Assembly: GCA_964507025.1 (NCBI GenBank) | Contig: CAZDOK010000013.1 | Coordinates: forward strand, 39,064-103,063 | Source: Amarobacter sp964507025 | GTDB taxonomy: Bacteria; Chloroflexota; Dehalococcoidia; Tepidiformales; Tepidiformaceae | DNA: 64,000 bases | Reading direction: 5' to 3' | Part shown: piece after piece, positions 23,112 through 32,035 of the stretch | Layout of the letters: each line of letters begins with the position of its first letter | Position numbering within the stretch: position 1 is the stretch's first letter | The notes under the pieces: generated by a model | What the model was told of the DNA's origin: nothing | What the model saw: the letters and a program-made list of their open reading frames with translations, nothing else | Database searches by the model: none | Translations under genes and position numbers: made by a program

Positions 23112-23606
23112 CTAGTAGCGGATGCCGGTGCCGGTCGAGATCGCCACGACCTTGCCGCCCTGGTTCTTGTAGACCGTCTTGCTCGTGGTGATGAGCATTT
23201 CGCCAAGGCTGCCCTTGGTCTCCTCGTAGTTCGCCACATGCGTCGTCGAGGTCAGGACATCGCCGGCGCAGATGTCGTCGAAATACTCGATCTCGGTACC
23301 ACCGTTCAGGATGCGGCGAAGGGGGCGGCTCGGTTCCGGCCCGCCGAACATCCCACCGCCACCACGGCGCGAAGGCGCGCTCGGGTTGTAGATCGGTGTG
23401 CCCAGGTAACCCGGAGGGGCCACCAGGCCACGGTAACCGGCCGCTTTCGCCGCCGACTCGTCGTAGTAGATTGGGTCGCTGTGCCCAACCGAGCGGGCGA
23501 ACATGCGGATGGCCGTCTTGTCGACTTCGAGCGTGATCGGGTCGGATTCCTTTCCGATCTGCGCGCGCATCGCGTCGGTAATCAGGGGCGGGAGTTCATC
23601 TGCCAC
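23112..23606 (-). CDS. MaoC-like hydratase, N-terminal-type hotdog subunit
   Basis: A 164-residue FAS1-type MaoC N-terminal domain protein: 'PITLEVDKTAIRMFARSVGH' near residue 21, 'DPIYYDESAAKAAGYRGLVA' near 43, then a Gly-rich loop ('SRRGGGGMFGG') and 'LNGGTEIEYFDDICAGDVL' near 96. This subunit usually supplies the long overhang and acyl tunnel while the partner supplies catalysis. The start is GTG with GGAGAG 7 nt upstream; the in-frame extension to 23684 has non-coding composition. It is the first gene of the MaoC/MaoC/SDR operon. Confidence 0.85.
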   Translation of the reverse strand: MADELPPLITDAMRAQIGKESDPITLEVDKTAIRMFARSVGHSDPIYYDESAAKAAGYRGLVAPPGYLGTPIYNPSAPSRRGGGGMFGGPEPSRPLRRILNGGTEIEYFDDICAGDVLTSTTHVANYEETKGSLGEMLITTSKTVYKNQGGKVVAISTGTGIRY

Positions 23607-23805
23607 AGGTCTCTCCAAAAGGCGGAATTGTGCGTGCGAAACGATACGCCAACCGCACCGGCGCCGCCACCACGCCATCCGCACGCGCCCGGGCTCCTGG
23701 CGCCCACCCGGGTTCAGCGAAAGATCAGGGGTTTTCCGCCGCCAGACACGGACCCTCCACCCCGAGATCGGGGACTTCCCAATGCGCCGCCCGCGGCCCC
23801 GTCGC

Positions 23806-23811
23806 TAGAGT
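23806..23811 (+). promoter_or_regulatory. Candidate -10 element of the flagellar operon
   Basis: TAGAGT preceded by GTCGC, the same upstream context as other -10-like hexamers in the window, lies 45 bp before the fliF ATG. No clear -35, sigma-28 or sigma-54 site is seen in the 250-bp intergenic region. Confidence 0.3.
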
Positions 23812-23856
23812 CCTGAACACCGGGCCAGGTTGCCCGCAATGATTCCGGAGGCGCAC

Positions 23857-25440
23857 ATGGGACAGGGCACCCCGCTCGCACCACTCATCGAACGATGGAA
23901 CGAGCTCCCGCGGACGCGGCAGATCATGCTCGGCGCCATCGGTGCGGCAACGCTCGTGGTCCTCTATTTCGTCTTCCTGGCTTCCTCCCGGCCCAACATG
24001 GTCGTCGCCTACAGCGGCCTCGCCCCCGAGGACAGCGCCGCCATCGCCGACCAGCTCGAAGCCGACGGCGTGAAGTACGAACTGGGTGGCGGCGGATCGA
24101 CGGTTTCGGTGCCCGCAAACAAGGTCGCCGAGGTTCGTATCCGGCTCGCCCAGGCCGGCCTGCCCAAGGGAGGCTCGATCGGCCTCGAAATCTTCGACGA
24201 AACCAACTTCGGCGCGACCGACTTCGTCCAGCAGGTCAACTTCCGCCGTGGCCTCGAAGGTGAGCTCGCCCGGTCGATCAATACCCTCAGCGGCGTCCGC
24301 GCCAGCCGAGTGCATATCTCCATGCCGAAGGAGGCCATCTTCAAGGAGGACCAGGCCGAAGCTACCGCAAGCGTTCTCCTCCAGCTCCAGCCAGGCGCGC
24401 GTCTCGCCGACGAACAGGTCCGCGGCATCACCAACCTGGTCACCAACTCGGTCGAAGGCCTCGATCAGAGCGGCGTCACCATCATCGATGATTCCGGCCG
24501 CGTGCTGTTCGATGGCGCCACCTTCTCGCAGGGCTTCTCCACAGGCGCCACCGCCAGCCAGATGGAGCTCCAGCGCCAGTACGAACTCGCTCTCCAGCGC
24601 GACGTCACGGAGACCCTCGCCAAGGTGGTTGGGCCCGGCCGTAGCGCGGTGACCGTGCGTGCCGCCCTCAATTTCGACAAGGTGACATCCGTCGCCGATG
24701 AGTTCGCGGCAGCCGACCAGGCCATCCCGCGCAGCACGTCCTCCGTGACCGAGACATTCACCGGCAGCGGCATCAACGTCGGCAACGTGCCGGGCACCGG
24801 CACCAACGGCGGCACCGGCGCCGGTACCGACACCACGGCCAACGGAAACAGCCAGTATTCCCGCACCGAGACCACCACCAATAACGAGATCAGCCGCACC
24901 ACCTCCACCACGGAGCGCGCCCCCGGGTCCATCGAACGGCTCAGCGTCTCCGTCGTCCTCGATGAGAGCGTCTCCGCCGCTCAGGAGGCCAGTCTCACGA
25001 GTGCTGTCGCGGCTGCGGTGGGCCTCGACCAGACTCGCGGCGACACCCTCAGCGTGACTCGCCTCCCCTTCGACGCCAGCGTCCGCGACGACCTGGTGGT
25101 GGCTGCCGGCGATGGCCTGGGCACCTACCTCCAGTACCTCAAGCTCGTCCTGCCGATGCTCGCGATCCTCCTCGCCTTCATTCTCGTCATGCTCCTCCTG
25201 CGCTCTCTCAGCAAGCGCCAACTGGCACTCCCCGGCGTGCCTCAGCCCCAGATGCTGCCGGCGGCCGCCGGCGTGGGTGCGCTCCCCGCTGCCGCCATGG
25301 CCGCCATCCCTCCCGCTCCCGACCTTCCGGCCATCGAGGCCGCCCCCGACCCCCACGAAGAGCGCGTCATCAAGCTGGCCGAAGCCAACCCGCGCGCTGT
25401 TGCCGATGTCGTTCAGACCTGGATGAGGGAAGGAGAGTAA
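23857..25440 (+). CDS. fliF: Flagellar MS-ring protein FliF
   Basis: A 527-residue FliF, the membrane base of the flagellar rotor. N-terminal transmembrane helix at residues ~24-43; the ring-building region follows with 'VAYSGLAPEDSAAIADQLEA' near 50, 'KGGSIGLEIFDETNFGATDF' near 106 and 'ARSINTLSGVRASRVHISMP' near 140. A low-complexity Gly/Thr/Asn-rich stretch (residues ~305-345) marks the variable beta-collar insert. The second membrane helix is at ~428-448 and the FliG-binding tail ends 'ADVVQTWMREGE'. ATG 23857 with GGAGG 5 nt upstream is preferred to 23830. It opens a 12-gene operon. Confidence 0.95.
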   Translation: MGQGTPLAPLIERWNELPRTRQIMLGAIGAATLVVLYFVFLASSRPNMVVAYSGLAPEDSAAIADQLEADGVKYELGGGGSTVSVPANKVAEVRIRLAQAGLPKGGSIGLEIFDETNFGATDFVQQVNFRRGLEGELARSINTLSGVRASRVHISMPKEAIFKEDQAEATASVLLQLQPGARLADEQVRGITNLVTNSVEGLDQSGVTIIDDSGRVLFDGATFSQGFSTGATASQMELQRQYELALQRDVTETLAKVVGPGRSAVTVRAALNFDKVTSVADEFAAADQAIPRSTSSVTETFTGSGINVGNVPGTGTNGGTGAGTDTTANGNSQYSRTETTTNNEISRTTSTTERAPGSIERLSVSVVLDESVSAAQEASLTSAVAAAVGLDQTRGDTLSVTRLPFDASVRDDLVVAAGDGLGTYLQYLKLVLPMLAILLAFILVMLLLRSLSKRQLALPGVPQPQMLPAAAGVGALPAAAMAAIPPAPDLPAIEAAPDPHEERVIKLAEANPRAVADVVQTWMREGE

Positions 25441-25446
25441 CCGCCA

Positions 25447-26466
25447 GTGGTCGCGCGCGACGAGAAGCTCAGGGGCCGGAAGAAAGCCGCCGCACTGCTC
25501 ATCACCCTGGGCAAGGAACGCTCGGCCGAGATCCTGCGCCACCTGAGCGACGAAGACATCGAGCGCCTCACCTGGGAGATCTCCGCCATGGGCGAGCTCC
25601 AGCCCGAACAGCGCAAGGAAGTGGTCGAAGAGTTCGAAAGCTCCGCGGTCGCCCGGAACGTCATCTCCCTCGGCGGTCTCGAATACGCCGAGGACCTCCT
25701 CCGCCTTGCCCTCGGCGAAGAAAAAGCCACCGAGCTCATCGACCGCCTCTCCGCGACATCGCCGACCGTCCCCTTCGGATTCCTCCGCCACCTCAACGTC
25801 CAGCAGCTCGTCAATTTCCTGAGCAACGAGCACCCACAGACGATCGCGCTGCTCACCTCATTCCTGCAATCCGAGAAGGCCGCACAGGTGCTCGCCGGTC
25901 TCGAACCGGACATGGCTGCCGACGTGGCCCAGCGCATCGCCCTCATGGACCGCGCGAATCCCGATATCGTCAGCGAGGTCGAGGCCGTCCTCCGCCGCAA
26001 GCTCAGTGCCGTGCTCCAGCCCACCCGCCAGGCTCAGACCGTCGGGGGCATCGAAGTCCTCGTCCAGCTTCTCAAGCAGTCCAGCCGGATGACGGAAAAG
26101 ACCATCATCGAGGCACTCGAAGACAACGAGCCCGAACTTGCCGACCAGATCAAGAAGCGCATGTTCGTCTTCGAAAACATCGGCACCCTCGATGACCGCT
26201 CCATCCAGCGCATCCTCCGCGAGGTTGAAGTCCGCGACCTCTCCCTGGCACTCAAGGCAACCCCCGAGGGCGTGAAGGAGTGCATCCTCCGCAACATGTC
26301 CACCCGCGCTGCCCAGATGATGAAGGAGGACATGGAAGCCTCCGGTCCCGTCCGGCTGCGCCAGGTCGAGGAAGCCCAGCAACGCATCGTCGAAGTGATT
26401 CGCCGGCTCGACGAAGCCGAGGAAATCGTAATCGCGCGAGGTGGTGACGATGAGCTCGTTGGCTAG
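25447..26466 (+). CDS. fliG: Flagellar motor switch protein FliG
   Basis: A 339-residue FliG, the rotor protein that meets the stator and links to FliF and FliM. The order is N-terminal FliF-binding domain ('KKAAALLITLGKERSAEILR' near residue 12), middle domain with the 'EHPQTIALLTSFL' motif near 128, and C-terminal torque domain with charged residues in 'DDRSIQRILREVEVRDLSLA' near 249. Length is typical. It starts at GTG 6 bp after fliF. Its presence means the rotor is complete up to FliM/FliN, which are not in this window. Confidence 0.95.
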   Translation: MVARDEKLRGRKKAAALLITLGKERSAEILRHLSDEDIERLTWEISAMGELQPEQRKEVVEEFESSAVARNVISLGGLEYAEDLLRLALGEEKATELIDRLSATSPTVPFGFLRHLNVQQLVNFLSNEHPQTIALLTSFLQSEKAAQVLAGLEPDMAADVAQRIALMDRANPDIVSEVEAVLRRKLSAVLQPTRQAQTVGGIEVLVQLLKQSSRMTEKTIIEALEDNEPELADQIKKRMFVFENIGTLDDRSIQRILREVEVRDLSLALKATPEGVKECILRNMSTRAAQMMKEDMEASGPVRLRQVEEAQQRIVEVIRRLDEAEEIVIARGGDDELVG

Positions 26467-27157
26467 GCCATCACGCGTCATTCGTTCTGTGCCCGCCGAT
26501 GAAGAGGTCTTCGTGGTCGGAGGTGGGCCCCGGCGCGGCGTGCCAGTCGTTGGCCCCACGGCCACCGCCGCCGAAATCATCGAAACCGCCGAACGCCAGG
26601 CAGCCGCCCTGCTCGCCGAGGCTCGCGCCGAAGCGCAGTTCCTGGTTGAGGCCGCGGGCACCGAGGCCGGCCAGGTTCGCGAAGCCGCCCGCGAGGCTGG
26701 TCGCGAAGAAGGCCAGCGTGATGGCAGGGATGCCACCCTCGCCGAATCCGCATCACTCATCGAGCTCCTCCGTTCCGCCGCTAGCGAAGGCGCGACCATT
26801 CGAAACCACGTCGTATCCGAGGCGTCTGCTGTCATTACCCGTGCCGTCGTGCTCGCCGTCCGCCGCATCACCGGCGAGTTCTACGACGATCCCGCCCGGA
26901 CTGCCGCCGCCGTGGCCGATGCGGTACGCGCGGCATCCGGGCAGGAGATCGTCTCGATCCGCGTCCACCCCGACGCAGAGGCCCCGGTAACCGCCGCCAT
27001 GGTCGATCTCGCCGGGTACGTCCGTCCCGACGAGGGCATCGATGCCGGCGGCTGCATCATCGATCTGCGCAACGGCACCATCGACGCCACCCTCGATGCC
27101 CGCCTCTCGCTGATGGAGCTTGCGATTCGCGCCGCTGGCGGAGATGGCTCGCCATGA
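26450..27157 (+). CDS. fliH: Flagellar assembly protein FliH
   Basis: A 235-residue FliH-type protein. A variable N-terminus leads into a long Ala/Glu-rich helix with small-residue repeats ('EIIETAERQAAALLAEARAE' near residue 45, then 'AREAGREEGQRDGRD' near 80), the AxxxG-type dimer coil of FliH. The C-terminal domain ('VSIRVHPDAEAPV', 'GGCIIDLRNGTIDATLDARL') matches FliH/YscL. It binds and restrains the ATPase FliI. ATG 26450 with GAGG 8 nt upstream is used; it overlaps fliG by 17 bp and fliI by 4 bp. Confidence 0.9.
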   Translation: MSSLARPSRVIRSVPADEEVFVVGGGPRRGVPVVGPTATAAEIIETAERQAAALLAEARAEAQFLVEAAGTEAGQVREAAREAGREEGQRDGRDATLAESASLIELLRSAASEGATIRNHVVSEASAVITRAVVLAVRRITGEFYDDPARTAAAVADAVRAASGQEIVSIRVHPDAEAPVTAAMVDLAGYVRPDEGIDAGGCIIDLRNGTIDATLDARLSLMELAIRAAGGDGSP

Positions 27158-28533
27158 GCACCGCCTTCCTCGATGCGCTCCTCGAAGCGGCCGCGACCGC
27201 GAACGTGCACCGCCGTGCGGGGACCGTGCTCCATGCTTCGGGCGAAATGGCGACCGTCTCTGGCATCAACCTCGAACCCCACGAGCTTGCCTTTGTCGAA
27301 GACCCCGCCGGCCGCCCGCTCGCGGCCGAGTGTGCCGGCGCAAGTGGCGCTCATTCCCACCTCGCCGTGCTCGATCGCGGTGTAGTCGTCGCGGGGGCAC
27401 GGGTCCATGCAGCTGGCCGGCCGCCATCCGCGCCGGTAGGTCGATCGCTCCTCGGCCGTGTCCTGGACGGCCTCGGCCGTCCGATGGATGGTGGCCCCGA
27501 GCCCGACGGCGTCCGCTGGGTCTCCGGCTATGCCGAGCCCCCCCACCCCCTCGATCGGGAGCCGATCTCGACGCCGCTTCCCTGTGGTGTACGCGCCATC
27601 GATGGCTTTCTCACCCTCGGCCGCGGCCAGCGCGTTGGCATCTTCGCCGGCTCCGGCGTGGGCAAGAGCACCCTCCTCGGCATGCTTGCCCGCGGCACGG
27701 CCGCCGGAGTCACGGTCATCGCGCTCATCGGCGAGCGCGGCCGCGAAGTCCGCGACTTCATCGAACACGACCTCGGCGCGGAAGCCCTGAAACGCTGTGT
27801 CATCGTGGCTTCCACCGGTGACAATCCGGCCGCCATGCGGCTCTGCGCGGCCCGAACTGCCACCGCCATCGCTGAGGCGTACCGCGCCGAGGGGCTCGAT
27901 GTGTTGCTGCTCTTCGATAGCCTCACCCGCGTGGCCATGGCCCAGCGCGAAATCGGGCTCGCCGCCGGCGAACCGCCCACCACGAAAGGCTATCCGCCCT
28001 CGGTCTTCAGCATGCTCCCGCACATGATGGAGCGCGCTGGTCCCGGTGCCCGCGGGAGTATCACCGCCATCTACACGGTTCTCGTCGACGGCGAGGACAT
28101 GGATGAGCCCATCGCCGATCTCGCCCGGGCCACCCTCGATGGTCACATTGTCCTCCGCCGCAGCCTCGCCAGCGCCGGCCACTACCCGCCCATCGACGTG
28201 CTCGGCAGCGTGTCGCGCCTCATGGAACGAGTCGCCCATCCCGGCCACCGCGATGCCGCACGCCGCCTGCGCGAACTCCTCGCCGCCCACGCCGATGCCC
28301 GCGACCTCATCTCGATCGGAGCCTACGTCCGTGGCAGCGATCCCCTTGTCGATAGCGCCATCGACCTGGTGCCCTCCATCAACACCTACCTGCGCCAGCC
28401 GGCCGATGACGTAACCCCATTCGACGACGCCATTGCCGCGCTCCGGCATATCGCCCCGGCGCCAACCTTCTCCGTCGAGGACACCGATGACCCTGACCCC
28501 ACAGCGGCTGAAACGCCTGGTGAAGCACCGTGA
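27154..28533 (+). CDS. fliI: Flagellar export ATPase FliI
   Basis: A 459-residue F1-beta-like ATPase that energises flagellar protein export. The Walker A motif 'GIFAGSGVGKSTLLGML' is near residue 163, the Walker B strand 'DVLLLFDSLTRVAMAQREIG' near 248, and the diagnostic 'GEPPTTKGYPPSVFSMLPHM' near 272. The N-terminal beta barrel is shorter and more variable than in Salmonella FliI. The start overlaps the fliH stop (ATGA). Together with FliH and FliJ it forms the soluble ATPase complex under the export gate. Confidence 0.95.
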   Translation: MSTAFLDALLEAAATANVHRRAGTVLHASGEMATVSGINLEPHELAFVEDPAGRPLAAECAGASGAHSHLAVLDRGVVVAGARVHAAGRPPSAPVGRSLLGRVLDGLGRPMDGGPEPDGVRWVSGYAEPPHPLDREPISTPLPCGVRAIDGFLTLGRGQRVGIFAGSGVGKSTLLGMLARGTAAGVTVIALIGERGREVRDFIEHDLGAEALKRCVIVASTGDNPAAMRLCAARTATAIAEAYRAEGLDVLLLFDSLTRVAMAQREIGLAAGEPPTTKGYPPSVFSMLPHMMERAGPGARGSITAIYTVLVDGEDMDEPIADLARATLDGHIVLRRSLASAGHYPPIDVLGSVSRLMERVAHPGHRDAARRLRELLAAHADARDLISIGAYVRGSDPLVDSAIDLVPSINTYLRQPADDVTPFDDAIAALRHIAPAPTFSVEDTDDPDPTAAETPGEAP

Positions 28534-28936
28534 ACGCCTCGAGCGCCTCCAGGAGCAGGAACTCGCCGAGGCACTCCGCCTCTACCGGCGGCGCGAGGAG
28601 GCCCTTAACGAGTCGCTCGGCAACCGCGCGGCGCTGCTCGACATCAAGCGGCCGGCTACCGGAGCGCTGGACCCTGCCGATCTCCAGGCCGAGCTCGCCT
28701 ACCTCCGTCGCGTCGACCGCGAGATCCTGGCGCGCCGATCGGCCCTCCAGCACTCCGCCAACGATGTGGACGAGGAGCGTACTGAACTCCTCGGTCGCCG
28801 CCGCGACCGCAAGGCCATGGAGGCGCTGCTCGACCACCGCCTCGAAGAGGAGCGCCTCGCGCGCAACCGCGCCGAGCGCGCACTCATCGACGAACTGGCG
28901 GCGACACGCTGGCACCGCCCCGAACCCCGCGCCTGA
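28487..28936 (+). CDS. fliJ: Flagellar export protein FliJ
   Basis: A 149-residue protein that is almost all charged alpha helix ('LKRLVKHRERLERLQEQELA' near residue 7, 'RKAMEALLDHRLEEERLARN' near 111), the antiparallel coiled coil of FliJ. Sequence is poorly conserved in this family, so the call rests on position after fliI, size and helix pattern. It overlaps the end of fliI by 47 bp in another frame. FliJ sits in the centre of the FliI hexamer and contacts FlhA. Confidence 0.85.
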   Translation: MTLTPQRLKRLVKHRERLERLQEQELAEALRLYRRREEALNESLGNRAALLDIKRPATGALDPADLQAELAYLRRVDREILARRSALQHSANDVDEERTELLGRRRDRKAMEALLDHRLEEERLARNRAERALIDELAATRWHRPEPRA

Positions 28937-28948
28937 GGGAGGTGTCTC

Positions 28949-29347
28949 ATGAACCCCATCGCTGACCGCGGCATCGAAACGCTTACCGGCTGGCTCCGCG
29001 GCCTCTCCCGCCGCCAGGGCGCGATCTCCAACAACATCGCCAACATCGATACCCCGGGGTACATCCGCCAGGAGGTAAACTTCGAAACCGAGCTCCAGCG
29101 CCAGCTCGGTCGTGGGAGCGCACCCCTGGCCGCCACCGATCCCCGCCACATTACTGCCGGCAGCAGCCTCCGCGGCCAGCTCGGTATGGACCCGCAGCAG
29201 CTGCTCGCGTCATCTCGCATGGATGGCAACACCGTCGACATCGACCAGGAGATGGTGCTCCTCACCGAGACGCAGATGCGCTACCAGGCCGCCTCGCGCG
29301 CACTCAGCACCAAGCTCAGCAACATCCGCACCGTCATCCAGGGCTAA
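28949..29347 (+). CDS. flgB: Flagellar basal body rod protein FlgB
   Basis: A 132-residue rod protein. The N-terminal helix and the motif 'NNIANIDTPGYIRQEVNFE' near residue 29 are the flagellar rod signature; the C-terminal helix 'LTETQMRYQAASRALSTKLS' near 108 is typical of FlgB. It is a proximal rod subunit. GAGGTG stands 9 nt upstream of the ATG and the gene starts 12 bp after fliJ. Slightly short in the variable middle. Confidence 0.93.
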   Translation: MNPIADRGIETLTGWLRGLSRRQGAISNNIANIDTPGYIRQEVNFETELQRQLGRGSAPLAATDPRHITAGSSLRGQLGMDPQQLLASSRMDGNTVDIDQEMVLLTETQMRYQAASRALSTKLSNIRTVIQG

Positions 29348-29358
29348 AGGAGTCTGCC

Positions 29359-29802
29359 ATGGGATTGATCCGCGCCCTCGCCTCGTCTGCCTCCGGCCTC
29401 GCCGCCCAACGAGTCCGGATGGACGTCGTCGCCTCGAACGTCGCCAATATCGAGACGACCAGCACCCCCGAAGGCGGGCCCTACCAGCGCAAGGTCGTTC
29501 GCTTCGCCTCCGGTGATTCCGCCCTCCCGTTTTCGAACGTCATCCGGCGGTTCACGGGCGGCGCCGACACCGGGGTCGTCCTCACGCAGGTCGCCGTCGA
29601 CGATGAATCGCCGACCCGCTCGGCCTACGACCCCGCCCATCCCGATGCCGACGCTGACGGATTCGTCGAGATGCCAAACGTCGACATGGTCCAGGAGATG
29701 ACCGACCTCACCTCGGCGAACCGGTCGTACCAGGCGAACGTGACCGTGTTGAACGCCGTCAAGCAGATGGCGCTTCGCGCGCTCGACATTTCGAGCAGAT
29801 AG
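29359..29802 (+). CDS. flgC: Flagellar basal body rod protein FlgC
   Basis: A 147-residue rod protein with 'ALASSASGLAAQRVRMDVVA' at the start, 'SNVANIETTSTPEGGPYQRK' near residue 27 and the family end 'NVDMVQEMTDLTSANRSYQA' near 113 followed by 'LNAVKQMALRAL'. These are the two rod-forming helices of FlgC. An AAAGGAG site precedes the ATG, 11 bp after flgB. Confidence 0.95.
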   Translation: MGLIRALASSASGLAAQRVRMDVVASNVANIETTSTPEGGPYQRKVVRFASGDSALPFSNVIRRFTGGADTGVVLTQVAVDDESPTRSAYDPAHPDADADGFVEMPNVDMVQEMTDLTSANRSYQANVTVLNAVKQMALRALDISSR

Positions 29803-29852
29803 ACCTTTAGGGGTTTCGCTCGCCCCGGCCTACAGGCCACCAGGAGGTAGAG

Positions 29853-30143
29853 ATGGAGATCGGACGGATTCAGGGCCCCGGCCTCGCTGGCCAGACTGGT
29901 TCCACCGCGGCACGGGCCGTGGGTGGCGGTTTCGCCGACCTCCTGGGCAAGGCCATCGGCCAGCTCCAGGCCGTCAGCGACAACGCCGACCAGAAGGTCG
30001 CCGCCCTGGCAACTGGCCAGGACGTCGAACTCCACGACGTGATGCTCGCCCTCGAAACGGAAAGCATCGCCATCAGCCTGGCCACCCAGGTACGCAACAA
30101 GGCCGTCGAGGCCTACCAGGAAGTCTTCAGGATGCAGATGTAA
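29853..30143 (+). CDS. fliE: Flagellar hook-basal body protein FliE
   Basis: A 96-residue FliE, the adaptor between the MS ring and the rod. The C-terminal half 'QDVELHDVMLALETESIAIS' near residue 53 and 'LATQVRNKAVEAYQEVFRMQ' near 75 match the family well. AGGAGG lies 7 nt before the ATG. Its stop and the start of the next gene share a base (TAATG), so translation of fliK is likely coupled. Confidence 0.93.
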   Translation: MEIGRIQGPGLAGQTGSTAARAVGGGFADLLGKAIGQLQAVSDNADQKVAALATGQDVELHDVMLALETESIAISLATQVRNKAVEAYQEVFRMQM

Positions 30144-31471
30144 TGGGAATCGCCGTTCAGGCACCTGCCGACCCGCTCCTGGCCATCGTCGCCGACTTAC
30201 CGGCGGGAGAGGGCGCCACCGCCGCCTCCCCGCTGGCCGAAGGGATGTTCGCGGCACTGCTCGCCGGCATCCTGAATGGCCAGCCCCCCGCCGTGGAAGA
30301 GGGGGCAATCACCGGGGATGCACTCCCGTTGCCCGCCGACGAGCCCGGAGACCAGAACCCGGACGACCTGGCGCTGGCGCTGCTCGCAGGCATCGCTAGC
30401 CCCCAGCCCATCCTCCACGTCGCGGACCAGGGCACCGGGCCCGCCTCCGGCCAGGGCGCTCCAACAGACACCATCGCGCCGGCCTCAGCGCCCGCATCCA
30501 GTCCCGCTCCCGCCCAGGATGCCGCCGGCGCCGTCGGTTCGGCTCCACCGCGGGAGGAGGCGGCCCCAACCGCGGCGCCCGCACTCGCTGAGGCCGAGCC
30601 TGGCCCGGCGGTAGCGGCGTCCACACCTCCCGAGGCGCAGTCGCCAATCCCAACTCCCGGGACCACGGCCCCACCCCAATCCGTCGCGGCCGTGGCGGCC
30701 AGCGAACCCGCCGCACCCGTCATCCAGGTGCCGGAACCGCCTGCGGATTCGGCTGGCCCGGGGCCCTCAGATGCTCCCGAGCCAACGGCCGGTGAAGCCG
30801 CTCCGGCACCAGAAGGCGTGGTCCGCTCCGTCGGGAACGCCAGCGAATCCGCCCCGGGCAAGGGCGGCGACCATCCCGGCCGCAAGCCGGAAGACTCACC
30901 TCCGCTTCCCCGCGCGTCAGCCAGAGGCATCGCCCATGCCGCCCCCAACTCCGCCGTCGGCGAACTCCGCCAGGCAGCCACGCCAGAAGCCGCCGCACCC
31001 GAAGCCGCCGGCGCCCCGGTACCGGTCGAACCGCCCACCGAGCTGCCCCAGCAGGTCGACCAGGTCGCCACTGCCGTCATCGAGCGTGTCGAGGCGGGCG
31101 GTGGGGAAGCCCGGATTCACCTCGAACCCCTCGAACTCGGCGAGGTGGTCATCCATGTCCGCACCGATGGCGACGAGGTTCGGATCGATGTCCGTGCCGA
31201 GCGGCCCGATGCCGCCCGCCTCCTGCGCGACCACACACAGGACCTCTCGGGCCTTCTCGGCTCCCGGGGCCTCAACCTGTCCGATGTGAACGTGGGTGTC
31301 GGCGGCGGCAACGCCGGCAGCCCCTTCGAATCCCGCCACGAACAGCCGCGGCCCGTCGCCGGCGATTTCGCCGCGGTCCTCGGCCTCGACGATGTCCCGT
31401 CGTCGGCCGGGCTCCACAACCGCCTGCGCGCCACCTACAACCCCGATGGCGCCCTGCTCTACCGCGTGTAA
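30143..31471 (+). CDS. fliK: Flagellar hook-length control protein FliK
   Basis: A 442-residue protein with a Pro/Ala-rich disordered N-terminal two thirds and a compact C-terminal domain. The latter reads 'IHLEPLELGEVVIHVRTDGD' near residue 323 and 'LSGLLGSRGLNLSDVNVGVG' near 370, the FliK C-terminal fold that switches export specificity from hook to filament. The long disordered part fits the ruler function. It starts at the TAATG overlap with fliE. Confidence 0.9.
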   Translation: MGIAVQAPADPLLAIVADLPAGEGATAASPLAEGMFAALLAGILNGQPPAVEEGAITGDALPLPADEPGDQNPDDLALALLAGIASPQPILHVADQGTGPASGQGAPTDTIAPASAPASSPAPAQDAAGAVGSAPPREEAAPTAAPALAEAEPGPAVAASTPPEAQSPIPTPGTTAPPQSVAAVAASEPAAPVIQVPEPPADSAGPGPSDAPEPTAGEAAPAPEGVVRSVGNASESAPGKGGDHPGRKPEDSPPLPRASARGIAHAAPNSAVGELRQAATPEAAAPEAAGAPVPVEPPTELPQQVDQVATAVIERVEAGGGEARIHLEPLELGEVVIHVRTDGDEVRIDVRAERPDAARLLRDHTQDLSGLLGSRGLNLSDVNVGVGGGNAGSPFESRHEQPRPVAGDFAAVLGLDDVPSSAGLHNRLRATYNPDGALLYRV

Positions 31472-31483
31472 GGAGGCACGAAG

Positions 31484-32035
31484 ATGGCCCAGATCAACAT
31501 CGACCCCATCACCGGCCTCAAGAACACCACGACCGCCGCGAAGAAGCCCGGGTCCGGCAACGAGCTCACCCAGGTTGACTTCATGACCCTCATCATCGCC
31601 CAGATGCGGAACCAGAACCCCCTGGAGCCGCAAAAGGACTCCGACTGGATGGCCCAGATGGCCCAGTTCGAGTCCCTCAACCAGATGCGCTCTATCGCCG
31701 ATGGCATCAAGGTCCTCCAGGGTGTCAACGAGCTCACCAGCGCGGCCAGCATGATCGGCCGCACCGTCACCGGGAAGCAGGTCGATGCCCTGCAGGTCAC
31801 CCGCGACCTCGTCGGCCGCGAGCTGTTCGGGCGCCCCTTCGCCAAGCTCACCAGCTACGAGCGCGCCGAGGTGAACAAAGACGACCGCGTCGTCGAGGCC
31901 GCGGCCGACCTTCCCAACGCCGGCAACGAAGTCACTGGCCGCGTGGAGAAGGTGGTCATGGATTCGACCGGCATCCCATTCCTGTATGTCGATGGCAAGG
32001 TCGTCGACCTGTTCACCGTGTCGGAGGTCATCTAA
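31484..32035 (+). CDS. flgD: Flagellar hook assembly scaffold FlgD
   Basis: A 183-residue hook cap protein. The N-terminal motif 'VDFMTLIIAQMRNQNPLEPQ' near residue 31 and 'MAQMAQFESLNQMRSIADGI' near 57 are typical of FlgD. It lacks the second beta domain of the enterobacterial protein and ends in a smaller beta region. It caps the growing hook and is later discarded. AGGAGG precedes the ATG, 12 bp after fliK. Confidence 0.92.
   Translation: MAQINIDPITGLKNTTTAAKKPGSGNELTQVDFMTLIIAQMRNQNPLEPQKDSDWMAQMAQFESLNQMRSIADGIKVLQGVNELTSAASMIGRTVTGKQVDALQVTRDLVGRELFGRPFAKLTSYERAEVNKDDRVVEAAADLPNAGNEVTGRVEKVVMDSTGIPFLYVDGKVVDLFTVSEVI

Noticed and set aside
23607..23856. Possible sigma-28 or sigma-54 promoter for the flagellar operon
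   Set aside because: No TAAA-N15-GCCGATAA-like or GG-N10-GC site was found; only a TAGAGT -10-like hexamer remains.
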